Assembly: GCF_001273755.1 (NCBI RefSeq)
Contig: NZ_LGYA01000001.1
Location: 1,782,362 to 1,846,361, forward strand
DNA from: Peribacillus butanolivorans
Lineage (GTDB): Bacteria; Bacillota; Bacilli; Bacillales; DSM-1321
Direction of reading: 5' to 3'
DNA length: 64,000 bases
Translations under genes and position numbers: made by a program
The notes under the pieces: generated by a model
Told to the model about the DNA's origin: nothing
Databases searched by the model: none
The model's input: only the letters and a program-made list of their open reading frames with translations
Part shown: positions 27,355 through 37,010 of the stretch, in pieces
Layout of the letters: each line of letters begins with the position of its first letter
Position numbering within the stretch: position 1 is the stretch's first letter

Positions 27355-28180
27355 TTCTTCACCCCGTGAAATTATTTTATTGATAAATGTTAAAATACGA
27401 TTTTTTAAGCCTTAAGCGAGATTGATAAGCAGGAGAATTAAATACATGTCAATATGCAGCAGATTCTTAACCACCTTCCTTCGAAATTTTTAATCGAGCT
27501 GTAATTTTGCTCCCTTTACTATAAATAAACGTATAGAGGAGGATATTGGTTTGATTATTATTAAAAATTTATGATTCATGTGTAGAGTGAATTGTATTGG
27601 ACCCAGTTTAATTGCGATTTTGATATGTTGATAGACTCTTTCAGGAAACGGTAGCTTCTACACTTATCTGAAAAGGGAAAATAAAGTCACGTACATTTGA
27701 CCTAAAAATGATATGTGAGTCTGCAATTCTGGCCATGGACTTAAGTTAATGTCATTAAGCGAAATAAAGAAAAAGCAGAAAGCCCAGATTTTGTCGTTTG
27801 GGGTGCGAAAATGATTTGCAGATCGAGGGGAATAAAACTTCAACGACGACAGTATCCTTCGGTTTTTGAGATACGATTATCACATAATATGAAGTATTAA
27901 TAGATGCAACCTAATCGAGCTTAAACCTATTTATTTGTAACGATTAAATAAAGGATTTATAAAGAAAATTAGGAAAAAAGACTGTCAACTTATCTAGGAT
28001 ATTATGGGAATTAATTAATGAATGGTTAAGGTCATATTGTTTTTTTGTTTATAGGATTCCAAAGTCCTGTATCTAAATACCTGATTGGGAAATTAGTGAT
28101 TTACATTCCTTAATATGTCTTTTAAAAAGTCCCCCTATACTAAAACCAGATTCAAAGAATTATATAGGAGGGAAAGATCA
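27355..28180. other. Gene-free interval between divergent genes
   Basis: These 826 bases contain no convincing coding sequence. Short open patches exist near 27740-27860 but have no start signals or family resemblance. PhoP-type repeats (TTAACA-like) upstream of phoD would be expected if it is phosphate controlled. TTAAAC, TGTAAC and TTAAAT at about 27920-27950 are only a weak match, and I do not claim a site. Confidence 0.4.
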
Positions 28181-29929
28181 ATGAAGAATGAAAAAGCTAT
28201 GGATGAATTGATAAAAAATTGGAGCGAAGAAAGCTTAGGCAAAAATATGGACCGCCGGAACTTTATCCAGGGAGCGAGTAAGCTTGCCGGACTTTCATTG
28301 GGTCTTGCCCTTGCGCAATCAATGGGAGGAATTGAGGTAAATGCTGCCCCAAAATTCAGCGATTATCCATTTACTCTTGGTGTATCGTCTGGTGATCCAC
28401 TCTCAGATAGTGTTGTTTTATGGACAAGGTTGGCTCCAGATCCGTTGAATGGCGGCGGAATGCCTAATGAAGCTGTTTCAGTTAAATGGGAAATTGCAAA
28501 GGATGAGCATTTTAGAAAAATTGTAAAGAATGGCAAGGAAATAGCCAGGCCAGAACTGGGTCACTCTGTCCATGTGGAAGTAAGCGGGTTAAAACCGGAC
28601 AAGGTTTATTTTTACCGTTTTAAAAGTGGAGGGGAAGTAAGCCAGACAGGGAAAACGAAAACACTTCCGTTATTAGGTTCCAGTGTTTCTAGTCTGACAT
28701 TCGCTTTTGTTTCATGCCAACAATTTGAACATGGCTATTATACAGCTTATAAACATTTGGCAAAAGAAGATCTTGATCTTGTCTTTCACCTTGGCGATTA
28801 CATATATGAGTACGGTCCAAATGAATATGTCTCATCTACGGGTAATGTCCGTGTCCATAACAGTCCGGAGATTATTACACTTGAGGACTATCGAAACAGA
28901 TACGCTCAATACCGTTCTGATATACATTTAAAAGCAGCGCATGCTGCATTCCCATGGGTCGTGACATGGGATGACCATGAAGTTGAAAACAACTATGCAA
29001 ATGTAATTCCGGAAAAGGGACAATCAGTGGAGGCATTTATCAAACGCAGGGCAGCTGCTTATCAGGCATACTACGAGCATATGCCTCTTCGTAAATCGTC
29101 ATTGCCAAAGGGGGCTGATATGCGTTTATACCGGAATTTCTCATATGGCGATCTGGCTTCTTTCTTTGTACTTGATTCACGTCAATACCGTGATGATCAG
29201 GCAAACGGCGATGGAAGCTCACCGCAAACGCCAGAGTCTCTTGATCCGAAGCGGTCATTACTCGGACCAGAGCAGGAGCAGTGGCTAACTGAGAATCTTT
29301 CGAATTCAAAAACAAAGTGGAATGTGCTTCCTCAGCAGATATTCTTTGCACAGCGGAATTATGGAACACCTACTGCTCCAAAATATAGCATGGATTCTTG
29401 GGATGGTTATCCGGCTGCACGCGACCGTTTGATAGATGTAGTAAAAAGCAAAAACATTGAAAATCTGGTCGTATTGACAGGTGATGTACATGCTAGCTGG
29501 GCTTCCAATTTAAAAACTGATTTCAATGATCCAAACTCAAAGACTTTCGGTGTGGAATTTGTCGGTACATCCATCACATCTGGTGGAAACGGGGCAGACA
29601 AACGAGCAGATACTGACAAAATATTAAGCCAAAATCCACATATTAAATTCTTCAATGATTACCGTGGGTACGTCCGATGCAAGGTAACACCAGAGCAATG
29701 GAGGGCGGATTACCGTGTGGTTCCATTCGTAACAGAACCAGGGGCAGATATTTCAACAAGAGCATCCTTTGTTTTTGATAAGGATCAAGCTGGACTCAGA
29801 AAAGTATCATCAGCCATCGTTGCTGAAGGTGTCCAAAAAACTAATGAAGTCGAAGAAGATCGTACGCGCGCCCATAATCGTGCACATGAAAAACAAAGGA
29901 TGAACAAGCGGGGGAAAGTCACTAATTAA
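28181..29929 (+). CDS. phoD: Alkaline phosphatase/phosphodiesterase PhoD, Tat-exported
   Basis: This 582-residue protein matches B. subtilis PhoD (583 residues) along its whole length. The twin-arginine signal DRRNFIQGASKLAGLSLGLA is at residues 24-43 and the mature part begins after VNAAP. Metal and catalytic stretches include FVSCQQFEHGYY, LGDYIYEYGP, WDDHEVENNYAN and LTGDVHASW. PhoD hydrolyses phosphodiesters such as teichoic acid outside the membrane, using Fe3+/Ca2+. A longer frame starts at 28115, but ATG 28181 follows GGAGGG and is preferred. The dedicated Tat genes follow directly, as in B. subtilis. Confidence 0.95.
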   Translation: MKNEKAMDELIKNWSEESLGKNMDRRNFIQGASKLAGLSLGLALAQSMGGIEVNAAPKFSDYPFTLGVSSGDPLSDSVVLWTRLAPDPLNGGGMPNEAVSVKWEIAKDEHFRKIVKNGKEIARPELGHSVHVEVSGLKPDKVYFYRFKSGGEVSQTGKTKTLPLLGSSVSSLTFAFVSCQQFEHGYYTAYKHLAKEDLDLVFHLGDYIYEYGPNEYVSSTGNVRVHNSPEIITLEDYRNRYAQYRSDIHLKAAHAAFPWVVTWDDHEVENNYANVIPEKGQSVEAFIKRRAAAYQAYYEHMPLRKSSLPKGADMRLYRNFSYGDLASFFVLDSRQYRDDQANGDGSSPQTPESLDPKRSLLGPEQEQWLTENLSNSKTKWNVLPQQIFFAQRNYGTPTAPKYSMDSWDGYPAARDRLIDVVKSKNIENLVVLTGDVHASWASNLKTDFNDPNSKTFGVEFVGTSITSGGNGADKRADTDKILSQNPHIKFFNDYRGYVRCKVTPEQWRADYRVVPFVTEPGADISTRASFVFDKDQAGLRKVSSAIVAEGVQKTNEVEEDRTRAHNRAHEKQRMNKRGKVTN

Positions 29930-30013
29930 TAGTTATCCAGAGTGATACTTGAAGGTTAATAATAGTTAATATATATAAAATGGAAAAGTATCTAAAAAGG
30001 AGTGGGTCTGAGA

Positions 30014-30226
30014 ATGCTTTCAAATATCGGAATTCCTGGGTTGGTCATCGTGCTCGTTATTGCTCTAATCATTTTTGGACCCTCCAAGCTTCCGGAAATC
30101 GGTCGGGCTTTTGGACGCACTTTATCAGAATTCAAAGGTGCAACCAAAGGATTAGTATCTGATTCAGATAAAGAGGAAGAAAAAGAGAGTAAGTCTGAAG
30201 TGACAGCTGTTAAAAAAGAGGGATAA
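30014..30226 (+). CDS. tatAd: Twin-arginine translocase subunit TatAd
   Basis: This 70-residue protein has one N-terminal TM helix (about 5-21), the hinge [20 protein letters not shown] with an amphipathic helix, and a charged tail ending in VKKEG. It is nearly the same as B. subtilis TatAd, which works with TatCd to export PhoD. GTG 30002 is in frame but lies in the AAGGAG ribosome binding site; ATG 30014 is chosen. About 85 bases separate it from phoD. Confidence 0.94.
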   Translation: MLSNIGIPGLVIVLVIALIIFGPSKLPEIGRAFGRTLSEFKGATKGLVSDSDKEEEKESKSEVTAVKKEG

Positions 30227-30444
30227 ATAGGAATGATGAGATAGCGGGCGGGGAGACTCGTCTGCTTCTTTGTATGTCAATATTGTAATAGTTGTTGCCA
30301 ACAAGTTCAAAAGAAATTCAGTCTAGACGGAGCTTAAATAGTATTTCCGCGTTTTTTTTCTTCAAGCTATATTATTGAAATACTTGCCACCACTCGGGGG
30401 GCTATTGGTTTGTACGCAAAGTGACCAAAAAAGGAGGAGCAAAT

Positions 30445-31179
30445 ATGGAAAGCAAGGATTCGCACGTTATTGAGCATATGGAGGAACTCCGAAGCAGAAT
30501 TATAAAAACTCTGATAGGTTTTGTTGCTTTCTTCATATTGAGTTTCATATTCGTAAAGGATATATATGAACTGCTTATTAAGGATTTAGAAGGAAAACTT
30601 GCAGTTCTCGGTCCAAGTGAGATCCTGTGGGTCTATATGATTATCGCTGCTGTATGTGCAATAGCTGCTACTATTCCGCTAGCTGCATTTCAGGTATGGC
30701 GCTTTGTAGCACCTGCATTGAAACCCGAGGAGAGGAAGGTTACATTTCGTTTTATCCCTGGCTTATTCATCTTATTTATCATAGGAATCTCTTTTGGATA
30801 TTTTGTGTTATTTCCTATTGTTTTAGGGTTTCTGACTTCACTTTCCGCTGGGCAGTTCGAGATGATGTTTACTGCGGAAAAATATTTTCGGTTTATGATT
30901 AACTTGATTTTACCATTCGGTATTTTATTTGAAATGCCGCTTGTGGTCATGTTCCTAACAAGATTAGGAATATTAAATCCTACAAGGCTGAAAAAGTCAC
31001 GTAAGGTTTCTTATTTTGCCCTGGTTATCGTATCAATCCTGATTACGCCCCCGGATTTAATTTCGGACATTTTGGTCATTGTCCCTTTACTTGTTCTTTA
31101 TGAAGTTAGTGTACAGCTGTCGAATATTGTTTATCGAAAAAGGCTTTTAAGAGAGCAAGCAGCATTTCCTATCACATGA
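30445..31179 (+). CDS. tatCd: Twin-arginine translocase subunit TatCd
   Basis: This 244-residue TatC protein has six TM segments and the family hallmarks HMEELRSRI near the N-terminus, VLGPSEILWVYM, FRFMINLILPFGILFEMP and SILITPPDLISD. An in-frame GTG at 30421 precedes the AAAAAAGGAGG ribosome binding site, so ATG 30445 is the start. With TatAd it forms a minimal Tat translocase; the substrate gene phoD is in the same cluster. About 220 bases lie between tatAd and tatCd with no clear terminator. Confidence 0.94.
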   Translation: MESKDSHVIEHMEELRSRIIKTLIGFVAFFILSFIFVKDIYELLIKDLEGKLAVLGPSEILWVYMIIAAVCAIAATIPLAAFQVWRFVAPALKPEERKVTFRFIPGLFILFIIGISFGYFVLFPIVLGFLTSLSAGQFEMMFTAEKYFRFMINLILPFGILFEMPLVVMFLTRLGILNPTRLKKSRKVSYFALVIVSILITPPDLISDILVIVPLLVLYEVSVQLSNIVYRKRLLREQAAFPIT

Positions 31180-31325
31180 AAGGGAAATTCAGTACTTCCA
31201 TAATTGAATGGATTATCTTATTCCCATAGTCTCTTAAACCAGCAGGGGAATTCCTAGCTTCTTAGGAAACAGAAGCTAAATCAGAACCTGTTGGTGCAGG
31301 TGGCTTGGGCATGCCTAATATGGAG

Positions 31326-31345
31326 GAATGGGCAGCATAATGTAA
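31326..31345 (+). repeat. Left copy of a 20-bp direct repeat bracketing the catabolic island
   Basis: GAATGGGCAGCATAATGTAA recurs at 48045-48064 with a single change (G for A at position 14). Both copies encode E-W-A-A-stop in one frame and are followed within a few bases by a small hairpin (GGCT/AGCC here, GGG/CCC at the right copy). The left copy lies between tatCd and the LysR gene, the right copy just before the integrase gene. This is consistent with an att-type repeat at the 3' end of a former gene. Confidence 0.6.
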
Positions 31346-31363
31346 GGCTATTAAGCCATGCAT

Positions 31364-31399
31364 CGGAGAAATAGTTAAGACTAAATCTCCCCGGTTTTT
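31364..31399 (+). terminator. Possible terminator of the phoD-tat operon
   Basis: GGAGA..AGT / ACT..TCTCC arms have an internal mismatch and are followed by CCGGTTTTT. It is weak but in the expected place. Confidence 0.4.
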
Positions 31400-31468
31400 C
31401 ACTTATTTTGTCAAGTTGTCATGTTAATAATTTATATCAATAGCAAAAACCACTTCCTATCATTATCA

Positions 31469-32392
31469 TTAGGGAGTGGTTTTTTTGTAGGGATCAACTA
31501 TTTGTTGTGAGTGCATCAACTCTAGTTCTTCAATAAATAAAGATAAAGTAGGATTCTTATTTATTTTCTTCCAAGAAGCCAAAACATCAAATTTAAGATT
31601 GTCTCCTTCAATGTCAATAAAACGAAGTGTAGGAGGAGCGTATAGCTGTAGATATTTCGGAAGAATGGTAATGCCGATATCTGAATCTACCATCATGTAC
31701 ACTGCTTCAATCCGTGAAGCTGTGCTAACCAAGTTTGGAGAGAAACCATGATTGGCACATACAGCCAGCAATAAATCAAAACCTGGAGGAGCTTCATGCC
31801 TGTCCAGCATGACAAAAGGTTCATGGGCTAATTCCGAAATGTTGATACTCGTTCTATTCGCAAGGGGGTGGTCTTGATTTAGGATAATAGAATGGGATTG
31901 AGGCCATAAAGTTTTGTATTCCAGTCCACCAATACTTTGTAATCCAAGTGAAAGTGTGAAAGCTATGTCTAGTTCATCGGATTTTAATTTCTCAATCATT
32001 TGCCCAACTTGATAATAGCTCAACCTTATTTTTACATTTGGGTGTTTGCGTCTGAATTTTCGAATCAAAAGGGGCAAAAATTCTCTCACGGGTACGCTCA
32101 ATAAGCCTATATTAAGTGTCCCAATTAACCCTTCCTCAGCTTGCTGGACATTTTCAATCGACTCTTCAAGTTTCTTTATGATCTCCTTTGCATCTTTCAA
32201 AAAAACAGCTCCAGCGTTGGTCAATTGAACGGAATGTTTATCTCGAAGGAAAAGTTTTACACCTAATTTTTTTTCTAAAAGGGCGATCTGTTGACTTACA
32301 GCAGGTTGTGCTACAAACAATTCCTTTGATGCTACCGTGAAATTTAAGTGTTCAGCAACTGCAATAAAATAACGCAATGGACGAATGTCCAT
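31469..32392 (-). CDS. LysR-type transcriptional regulator
   Basis: This 307-residue regulator has the N-terminal winged helix-turn-helix (residues 1-60, SKELFVAQPAVSQQIALLEK) and a C-terminal effector-binding domain with the LysR pattern FVMLDRHEAPPGFD. It is transcribed away from the catabolic cluster that begins at 33084 and is the only regulator there, so it is the likely activator of those genes in response to a pathway intermediate (inference). TTG at 32398 is in frame; ATG 32392 after GGGGGAGATTGGGG is preferred. It is the leftmost gene inside the repeat-bounded island. Confidence 0.88.
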   Translation of the reverse strand: MDIRPLRYFIAVAEHLNFTVASKELFVAQPAVSQQIALLEKKLGVKLFLRDKHSVQLTNAGAVFLKDAKEIIKKLEESIENVQQAEEGLIGTLNIGLLSVPVREFLPLLIRKFRRKHPNVKIRLSYYQVGQMIEKLKSDELDIAFTLSLGLQSIGGLEYKTLWPQSHSIILNQDHPLANRTSINISELAHEPFVMLDRHEAPPGFDLLLAVCANHGFSPNLVSTASRIEAVYMMVDSDIGITILPKYLQLYAPPTLRFIDIEGDNLKFDVLASWKKINKNPTLSLFIEELELMHSQQIVDPYKKTTP

Positions 32393-32505
32393 CCCCAATC
32401 TCCCCCTGTACTGCTTGAAAATTTATAAGATTATGAATTTATTATAATAGGAATCTGAAAAATAAACAAACGTTATAAGGAAAAGGTTATTACCATGATT
32501 ATTTT

Positions 32506-32917
32506 TTGGTATTTCCAAAAATAAGAAGTTTTATATATATTTTAGTTATGGACGAACAAGACGAAAGCTCGATACCTGAGTATGAAGTGGGAGTAAACAC
32601 GAAACGAGCAATAAGGCATTCATGGATGCTAGCTTACTTTCCTGAAGATACCCAGAGTGAAGTATGGGAGAAAAATCTTGATGCCACGATTGCTTCTTTT
32701 TTTGCTCCGTTTCCAAATTCAAAAAACATGGAAAACCGTTGTGCAAAGGGGAACCGGAAGCATTACATTTTTACTTAAAAATGTATACGTTTCCAAACAT
32801 CGAACAGTTGAAGCTGTTTTATCGGAAAAGAAAGCGATTACACTGAAAAATGACATTCTGGGGAAGGAAAGGCAGTTCACCCCCTCACTTTTTCAAGAGA
32901 GAGGTTTTAAATTTTAG
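32506..32917 (+). pseudogene. Degraded reading frame of unknown origin
   Basis: Two overlapping plus-strand frames (32506-32778 and 32657-32917) look like the halves of one coding region joined by a frameshift near 32700-32760, with peptide stretches such as YEVGVNTKRAIRHSWMLAYF and NDILGKERQFTPSLFQERGF. There is no proper start or ribosome binding site. I do not recognise the family. It sits in the divergent region between the LysR gene and the first catabolic gene, whose promoter must lie to its right (32918-33083). Confidence 0.3.
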
Positions 32918-33083
32918 TAGAGGAATGCTAAAGGGAATTTGTTGAGTAAACGGGGTTTTAGTAGTGTACCCGATTGTGTCATAAAAATACCAACGGGTAT
33001 GTTTAAGTGATTCTCTATTCAACTAAATCACCGCCTTCGACACCTCTAAGGTGAAGAACTATTAAATGATAGGAGGTTTTACA

Positions 33084-34124
33084 ATGCTAGATAATTTACA
33101 AGAAAAAAGTTCAGGCGTTGTACGTACTGTTCTTGGACTAGTGCCTGCTCAAGAACTAGGTGTTGTGCTCATTCATGAATCACTTCTTTCTGTGATGCCT
33201 GGTGCGGAGTATGCACCAGAGATCGATATGGATAGAAGTAAGATATTTGAGGAATTAAAGCATGAGCTTACTGAATTTCGTAGACTTGGTGGAAAAACAA
33301 TTGTAGATCGTAGCGGTATGTTCCACGGTCGTGACGTAAAGCTTTATGAAACTCTTTCTAGAACAACAGGTATACATATCGTAGCGTCAACAGGTTTAGG
33401 ACCTGAGCCGATGTTAAGTGGATACTTTGTTACACCACAAAAGAATCCGCCTACACCATGGTCAGCAGAACAATTTGCTGATTTGTTCGCCAAAGAGGTG
33501 ACAGAAGGAATCGTTGTACCACGTATTGAACGTTCAAGTTCAGCAGGATTAGTGACGTCAATCGCAAGTCAAAGTGGTATTACAGAAAAAGAAATTAATC
33601 TTTTCCGTGGATCTGCACAAGCAGCTCTCGCAACAGGAGTACCTGTATCGGTTCAATACGGCGCGGATGCTGTAAATGATCTAGAAATTTTATTAGGTGA
33701 AGGCATTGCACCAAACCGTGTCATCATCGGAGGGCTTGACCGTCTAGATGCTGTCCGCCGCAAAGAAGCATTCGCTGTTGCGCGTCATGGTGCTATGGTG
33801 GCATTAGACCATGTTGGTTGGGCTACAAACGAAGGCTACGTGAACGATGAAGAACGTGCAAAGTTAATTTTAGCGTTATTTAAAGAAGGTTTTGGTGATT
33901 GTGTCCTAATTTCAACAAATGCAATTGGCGTTGCAAAAGGTCATGATGCAAAAGAGCTTGGTTTCGATTACTTACTAACAAAATTTGTTCCAACCCTACG
34001 TAGAGTAGGTGTAACTGATGAACAAATTCGCATTTTATTAGAAGAAAACCCACAACGTGTATTTACTGTTGATGCTTCAGCAGCTACAGAAAAAGAATCT
34101 GTTTTGGTAACAGAGCAAAACTAA
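33084..34124 (+). CDS. Phosphotriesterase-family protein lacking metal ligands (probable pseudoenzyme)
   Basis: This 346-residue TIM-barrel protein is homologous to its neighbour at 34145 along the whole chain. Five of the six metal-binding positions of the phosphotriesterase family are changed. The first motif is IHES (His31 kept, second His now Ser33), the carboxylated Lys is Thr158, and the barrel His residues are Gln191 (SVQYGADA) and Gly217 (IIGGLDR). The last Asp is Asn279 (ISTNAIG). It should not bind the usual binuclear metal centre and may be a regulatory or structural partner of the intact paralogue. ATG 33084 follows AGGAGG; 20 bases separate it from the next gene. Confidence 0.8.
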   Translation: MLDNLQEKSSGVVRTVLGLVPAQELGVVLIHESLLSVMPGAEYAPEIDMDRSKIFEELKHELTEFRRLGGKTIVDRSGMFHGRDVKLYETLSRTTGIHIVASTGLGPEPMLSGYFVTPQKNPPTPWSAEQFADLFAKEVTEGIVVPRIERSSSAGLVTSIASQSGITEKEINLFRGSAQAALATGVPVSVQYGADAVNDLEILLGEGIAPNRVIIGGLDRLDAVRRKEAFAVARHGAMVALDHVGWATNEGYVNDEERAKLILALFKEGFGDCVLISTNAIGVAKGHDAKELGFDYLLTKFVPTLRRVGVTDEQIRILLEENPQRVFTVDASAATEKESVLVTEQN

Positions 34125-34144
34125 ACGTGAGGAGTGAATAAAGG

Positions 34145-35140
34145 ATGGGTAAGGTAAATACGGTTTTAGGGCCAATCGCGACTGAAGACTTAGGGATTAC
34201 GGCAATGCACGAGCATGTTGGGTTCGGTCTACCTGGATGTGACCTAGATACACAATGGTGGAAAAAACCTGAAGAAGCGTTTGATGTTACAGTACAAAAG
34301 TTACGTCGCTTCCGTGAATACGGCGGTAAAACATTCGTAGACTGTACAGGGATTGGAAACGGACGCGATGTCGAATATTTCCAAGTGCTTTCACGAAAAA
34401 CAGGGGTCAATATTATTGCTGTTACAGGCTTTGTAGCAGGTGACTCAGCTCTACCATATTTCCGTAACAAACCAGTCGAATATCTTACGGATTTATTCAT
34501 CCATGAAATTACAGTTGGTATTGACGGTACGAGCGCAAAAGCTGGCGCTATTAAAGTAGGGGTAAGTCGCGGTGGTAAACTAAGCGAACTTGATAAACGC
34601 ATTTACCGTGCAGCTGCACGTGCAGCATTACAAACGGGTGTCCCAATTATTACACATTTATGCGTAGATGCTGAATCTGCAATTGCAATCTTCGATGAAG
34701 AAGGCTTACCACTTGATCGCGTACTTATGGGGCATGCTGATGATGGCGGATATCTCGATGAAGACCGTGATACGATGATTGCAGAATTAGGTGGATGGGT
34801 AGGCTTCGATACAATTGGCTATGACAGTGAGATGGAAGGTTCACCATATTGGTCACGTCCTCGTCAAGATCGTGTTGAGCATTTCCTTCGTTTCCTTGAT
34901 AAAGGTTTTGTTGACCGTGCACTTATTTCAGCTGATGCCAACTGCTGTGCTCTTGGCTGGCCAGGATTAAAAGGACATTCAGTAAACTACCTGTTTGAAG
35001 AATTCTTACCAGATCTTCGTAAAGCGGGTGTTGGTGAAGAAGTATTTGAACAACTTTTAGTAAACAATCCTGCGAAAATCCTAACTATGCAAAAACCTCG
35101 TTCCTTCGTGAAAACGGTAGTGTTAACACAAAAGGCCTAA
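34145..35140 (+). CDS. Phosphotriesterase-family hydrolase (PLL/lactonase type)
   Basis: This 331-residue amidohydrolase-superfamily barrel has all metal ligands: HEH (His22, His24), Lys137 in GAIKVGVS, His171 in IITHLCVDA, His197 in LMGHADD and Asp264 in ISADANCC. Members hydrolyse organophosphates, lactones or other esters; in catabolic clusters a lactone or carboxylic ester is the likely natural substrate. It pairs with the metal-less paralogue just upstream, probably in one transcript. ATG 34145 follows GAGGAGTG. The exact substrate cannot be read from the sequence. Confidence 0.85.
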   Translation: MGKVNTVLGPIATEDLGITAMHEHVGFGLPGCDLDTQWWKKPEEAFDVTVQKLRRFREYGGKTFVDCTGIGNGRDVEYFQVLSRKTGVNIIAVTGFVAGDSALPYFRNKPVEYLTDLFIHEITVGIDGTSAKAGAIKVGVSRGGKLSELDKRIYRAAARAALQTGVPIITHLCVDAESAIAIFDEEGLPLDRVLMGHADDGGYLDEDRDTMIAELGGWVGFDTIGYDSEMEGSPYWSRPRQDRVEHFLRFLDKGFVDRALISADANCCALGWPGLKGHSVNYLFEEFLPDLRKAGVGEEVFEQLLVNNPAKILTMQKPRSFVKTVVLTQKA

Positions 35141-35266
35141 GAAGGGCAGTTTCTGCTTCTGATTCTAGAAGCCTACACCCACTTTCATTACTCGCTTTGA
35201 TCTGTGAAAAGTGACGAGATATGATTTCGGAAAATAGTTGAACAACATAGCGGGAGGATAACGAAT

Positions 35267-36430
35267 ATGAGTATTAAAGGATTGGCCTATATTGCAGGGG
35301 CGTTCGAGCACCCACTGCGTAAGGCACCGAATAAATCCGTTGCTGCTTTACATGCAGAATGTGCGAAAGGTGCATTAGAAGATGCTGGACTAGCATTTGC
35401 AGATGTAGACGGATATTTTTGTGCCGGTGACGCTCCGGGTGGTGTGCTGTCTATGGTCGATTATTTAGGTCTCAATGTACGCCATGTAGATGGTACAGAC
35501 ACTGGCGGTTCATCGTACATTGCCCATGTTTCCCATGCTGCACATGCAATCGCAGCTGGCAAATGTAATGTTGCATTAATTACAATGGCGGGTCGTCCAC
35601 GTTCAGAGGGCAGAAGTGGTGTCAAACAGAAGATCGTTGGTGCAAATGTTCCAGATACACCGTTTGAACTTCCTTTTGGACCGACTGCTGTCAATGAGTA
35701 CGCGATGGCTACAATGCGTCATATGCATGAATATGGCACGACGAGTGAACAATTAGCATGGGTCAAAGTCGCAGCTTCACATCATGCCAGGCATAATTCA
35801 AACGCTATGCTGCGTGATTTAGTGACGGTTCAGGACGTACTTGAGTCCCCTATAATTGCTGATCCATTACATAAACTGGATTGCTGTGTAGTAAGTGACG
35901 GTGGCGGTGCTTTAGTTGTCGTAAAACCCGAGATTGCCAAAAGTCTGAAGCGTCCACTTGTCCGAGTGATGGGTTGTGGCGAAGCACCTAAAGGATTACT
36001 TGGCGGCAAAACGGATCTTACGTATACAGGCGCTATTTGGTCAGGGCCTAGAGCCTTTGAGGAGGCTGGGGTTACACCTCAAGATATTAAGTATGCGTCC
36101 ATTTATGATAGCTTCACAATTACGGTGTTAATGCAGCTTGAAGACTTAGGTTTTTGTGAAAAAGGCGAGGGTGGAAAATTCGTCGCTGATGGGAACCTGA
36201 TTTCAGGAGTGGGTAAGCTCCCAATCAATACGGATGGTGGCGGGTTAAATAACAATCACCCAGCAAGCCGAGGTGGCATCATTAAAGTGATAGAGGCTGT
36301 CCGTCAGCTACGTGGCGAAGCACACCCGCAAGTGCAGGTGAAAAATTGTGACATTGCGTTAGCTCATGGTACTGGTGGCGGACTAGCAAGCCGTCACGGT
36401 AGTGCAACACTGATCATGGAGAGGGTGTAG
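35267..36430 (+). CDS. Thiolase-like (SCPx/Ltp2-type) protein without the nucleophilic Cys
   Basis: This 387-residue thiolase-fold protein has the C-terminal HGTGGG motif and the internal YDSFTITVLMQLEDLGF stretch of the lipid-carrier thiolase group. Where true thiolases have the nucleophilic Cys (xCASG), it reads GTDTGGSSYI. Proteins of this kind that pair with a DUF35 partner include the steroid side-chain aldolase Ltp2, a retro-aldolase acting on a beta-hydroxyacyl-CoA. The DUF35 gene follows four bases after the stop, so the same type of acyl-CoA C-C lyase is plausible (inference). ATG follows GGGAGGA. Confidence 0.85.
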   Translation: MSIKGLAYIAGAFEHPLRKAPNKSVAALHAECAKGALEDAGLAFADVDGYFCAGDAPGGVLSMVDYLGLNVRHVDGTDTGGSSYIAHVSHAAHAIAAGKCNVALITMAGRPRSEGRSGVKQKIVGANVPDTPFELPFGPTAVNEYAMATMRHMHEYGTTSEQLAWVKVAASHHARHNSNAMLRDLVTVQDVLESPIIADPLHKLDCCVVSDGGGALVVVKPEIAKSLKRPLVRVMGCGEAPKGLLGGKTDLTYTGAIWSGPRAFEEAGVTPQDIKYASIYDSFTITVLMQLEDLGFCEKGEGGKFVADGNLISGVGKLPINTDGGGLNNNHPASRGGIIKVIEAVRQLRGEAHPQVQVKNCDIALAHGTGGGLASRHGSATLIMERV

Positions 36431-36434
36431 TAGA

Positions 36435-36842
36435 ATGGGAACTCAATATCAAGATAGAACGATGGCGATCCCTGAGATTCATCCAGAACACAAGGAATAT
36501 TGGGATGCTGCTGCAGAAGGAAAGCTTCTGATAAAGCAGTGCGATTCTTGTGGTGAGTATCATTATTATCCACGTGTGTTATGCCCGTATTGTATGACCG
36601 AGAAAACGACATGGAAAGAAGCAAATGGCACTGGTAGTATCTACACTTATAGTGTGATGCGACGAGGAGTGTCATATGCCATCGCCTTCGTTGAGCTCGA
36701 TGAAGGTCCAAAAATGATGACAAATATCGTCGATTGTGACCTAGATACGGTGCATATCAATCAAAAGGTAAAAGTGGTATTCAAGCAAAGTGGCGATGAA
36801 GATAATCCAGGTTCTTTTGTACCGTGCTTCACACCTGCCTGA
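36435..36842 (+). CDS. DUF35 OB-fold / Zn-ribbon acyl-CoA-associated protein
   Basis: This 135-residue protein has an N-terminal helix, a rubredoxin-like zinc ribbon with two Cys pairs (CDSCGEYHYYPRVLCPYC, about 36-53) and a C-terminal OB fold. Such proteins bind CoA substrates and support thiolase or Ltp2-type partners by channelling the acyl-CoA. It begins four bases after the thiolase-like gene, indicating coupled translation. An ATG nine codons downstream is an alternative start. Confidence 0.87.
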   Translation: MGTQYQDRTMAIPEIHPEHKEYWDAAAEGKLLIKQCDSCGEYHYYPRVLCPYCMTEKTTWKEANGTGSIYTYSVMRRGVSYAIAFVELDEGPKMMTNIVDCDLDTVHINQKVKVVFKQSGDEDNPGSFVPCFTPA

Positions 36843-37010
36843 GGATTTTAATGAATAGGCTTTGCTACTTCGCTTTATTAGAACATAGGCGGATGTAATG
36901 AATAATAAAAAATCTGATTATTGTGAACGTTGTCAATTTCCTATTGATTGAACTGTCACTATACAGATTCAAAACATACTTAGAAAGACTAAGAGGAGGA
37001 GCGAATTTAA

